Source of the DNA: Candidatus Scalindua sediminis
Lineage (GTDB): Bacteria; Planctomycetota; Brocadiia; Brocadiales; Scalinduaceae
NCBI GenBank assembly: GCA_008636105.1
Contig: VSDH01000001.1
Coordinates: forward strand, 124,001-188,000
DNA length: 64,000 nucleotides
Direction: 5' to 3'
Shown piece after piece: positions 63,213 through 64,000 of the stretch. The notes under the pieces are model-generated. The model had not been told where the DNA came from, made no database searches, and saw only the letters and a list, made by a program, of their open reading frames with translations. Each line of letters begins with the position of its first letter. The first letter of the stretch is position 1. The position numbers and the translations under genes are program-made.

Positions 63213-64000
63213 TTATGAATATTTTGATATGATTAAGGATGAGATGTTGCCTGTATCTGAAAAGTCGCCAATCAGGACGTTTCTTACGTCTAATTTTCTG
63301 CTCTTATTAGGTACATAATCTAAATCGCATTCATCGTCCACTTCTTGATAATTTATTGTTGGAGGTATAACACCGTTGTTAATTGCCATTATACTTGCAA
63401 CACTTTGCATTGCTCCCGACGCGTCAAGGCATTCCCCTGTCATTGATTTTATTGCACTTATGGGTACTTTCTTAGCATAACCACCAAAGTAGTCTTTAAT
63501 AACCCTGGTTTCCATTCTATCACCCGTTATGCTGGAGTTTGCGCATGCAGATATGTAAGAGATGTCGTCAATATTAAGTTCCGCATCTTTCATTGCCAAA
63601 GAAATGCATCTTATACCCTCTTTAGTATCTAACTTGTCGCGGTAAATCTTTTTCGGATTAAAGGTGCTTCCGTAACCCTTTATCTCGGCGTAAATTCTTG
63701 CGTTTCTTTTTAATGCGTCCTCGAGCCTTTCTATCACCATTAATGCAGCAGCTTCACCAATTATGAAACCATTGCGCCTTTTGTCATATGGCGTTGAAAT
63801 CTCAATGGTGTTATCTCTGTAACCTGCTAATATTCCAGACCTGTAAGCTCCCCAGAATATGTCCGGGGTCAAACCGTGAACTCCCCCAGCCAAAACCGCC
63901 TTCACCCTGCCTAACCTTAGGAAATCAGAGGCGTAAATAATAGCATCTAGTCCACTGGTAACTCCAGTAGATATGGTGGAGTTAAGGCCGGTGGCTTTGC
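63213..64000 (-). CDS. FabF-like ketosynthase without catalytic residues (partial)
   Basis: The frame is open to the window edge, so the N-terminus is missing. The visible part matches the C-terminal two-thirds of KAS II: 'STGVTSGLDAIIYA' replaces the usual nucleophile motif 'STxCxSGxDAI', with Val (codon at 63962-63960) at the Cys position. The first catalytic His position, normally 'NAHGTST', reads 'SACANSS', and the second, normally 'SMTGHLLGA', reads 'SMTGECLDA'. 'PPTINYQEVDDECDLDYVPN' confirms the family. It is therefore predicted to be catalytically silent, like a chain-length factor. It is the first visible gene of the CrtI-radical SAM operon. Confidence 0.9.
   Translation of the reverse strand, partial: KATGLNSTISTGVTSGLDAIIYASDFLRLGRVKAVLAGGVHGLTPDIFWGAYRSGILAGYRDNTIEISTPYDKRRNGFIIGEAAALMVIERLEDALKRNARIYAEIKGYGSTFNPKKIYRDKLDTKEGIRCISLAMKDAELNIDDISYISACANSSITGDRMETRVIKDYFGGYAKKVPISAIKSMTGECLDASGAMQSVASIMAINNGVIPPTINYQEVDDECDLDYVPNKSRKLDVRNVLIGDFSDTGNISSLIISKYS

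Noticed and set aside
1-64000. CRISPR arrays, rRNA genes and prophage modules
   Set aside because: No regularly spaced direct repeats, rRNA-like stretch or phage structural genes were seen anywhere in the window.

Overview
The window is AT-rich and densely coded, and comes from a Gram-negative-type anaerobic bacterium. The best guess is an anammox planctomycete (Brocadiales, for example a Scalindua- or Brocadia-like genome); this is inference. Support comes from a right-edge operon of an aberrant FabF-like ketosynthase, a CrtI-like oxidoreductase and a radical SAM/B12 protein, the gene types proposed for ladderane lipid synthesis. A strictly anaerobic electron-transfer set (HdrABC with Flx/MvhD-type proteins, and pyruvate:ferredoxin oxidoreductase), a Bat operon and many small dispersed repeats fit the same picture. 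There is no rRNA, CRISPR array or prophage.

Layout. 0-9.5 kb: the end of a TolC-like protein, then a minus-strand series DUF1786 protein, rhomboid protease, dapB, dnaK, clpB, UPF0104 membrane protein. 9.6-17.2 kb: an LptF/G-type permease with a large coiled-coil insert, divergent from an MsbA-like exporter, rfbD and uvrA. 17.2-21.5 kb: repeat-rich DNA with nadA, a tRNA-Val, a pseudopilin and small unknown genes. 21.5-30.4 kb: a repeat-built AsmA-like protein, ftsH, an HtrA homologue with Thr in place of the catalytic Ser, scpB, a double HD-GYP protein and a rubrerythrin-like protein. 30.8-36.3 kb: nifJ, then an SDR protein and a rhodanese that share a duplicated promoter.

36.3-41 kb holds a small chromosomal integron: rtcA and intI on the minus strand, an attI region, and two cassettes (GIY-YIG-type protein; DUF6602 nuclease-like protein) on the plus strand. 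Each cassette's first bases are the exact complement of its own attC R'' box, and REP-like inverted repeats follow the array. 41.7-49.5 kb is a minus-strand operon hdrC-hdrB-hdrA-flxD-flxC-flxB-flxA-mobB, a predicted NADH-linked flavin-based electron-bifurcation complex, with mobile repeats lodged between its genes. 49.7-57.7 kb is a Bat (aerotolerance-type) operon: DUF58, a BatD/DUF4381-like protein, two von Willebrand A proteins, a TPR protein, BatD and a TPR/SH3 protein, without an adjacent MoxR ATPase. 57.8-60.2 kb: a PilZ protein, an inositol-phosphatase-family enzyme and a ROK sugar kinase.

The most notable observations are the right-edge operon, whose ketosynthase lacks all three catalytic residues; the HtrA Ser-to-Thr change; the integron; and a GC-rich dispersed repeat that now encodes the end of a Bat-operon protein. 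Starts were moved from the longest open frame for hdrC, DUF58, BatD and the cassette-1 gene, where a better start with a ribosome binding site or a promoter position supports it.
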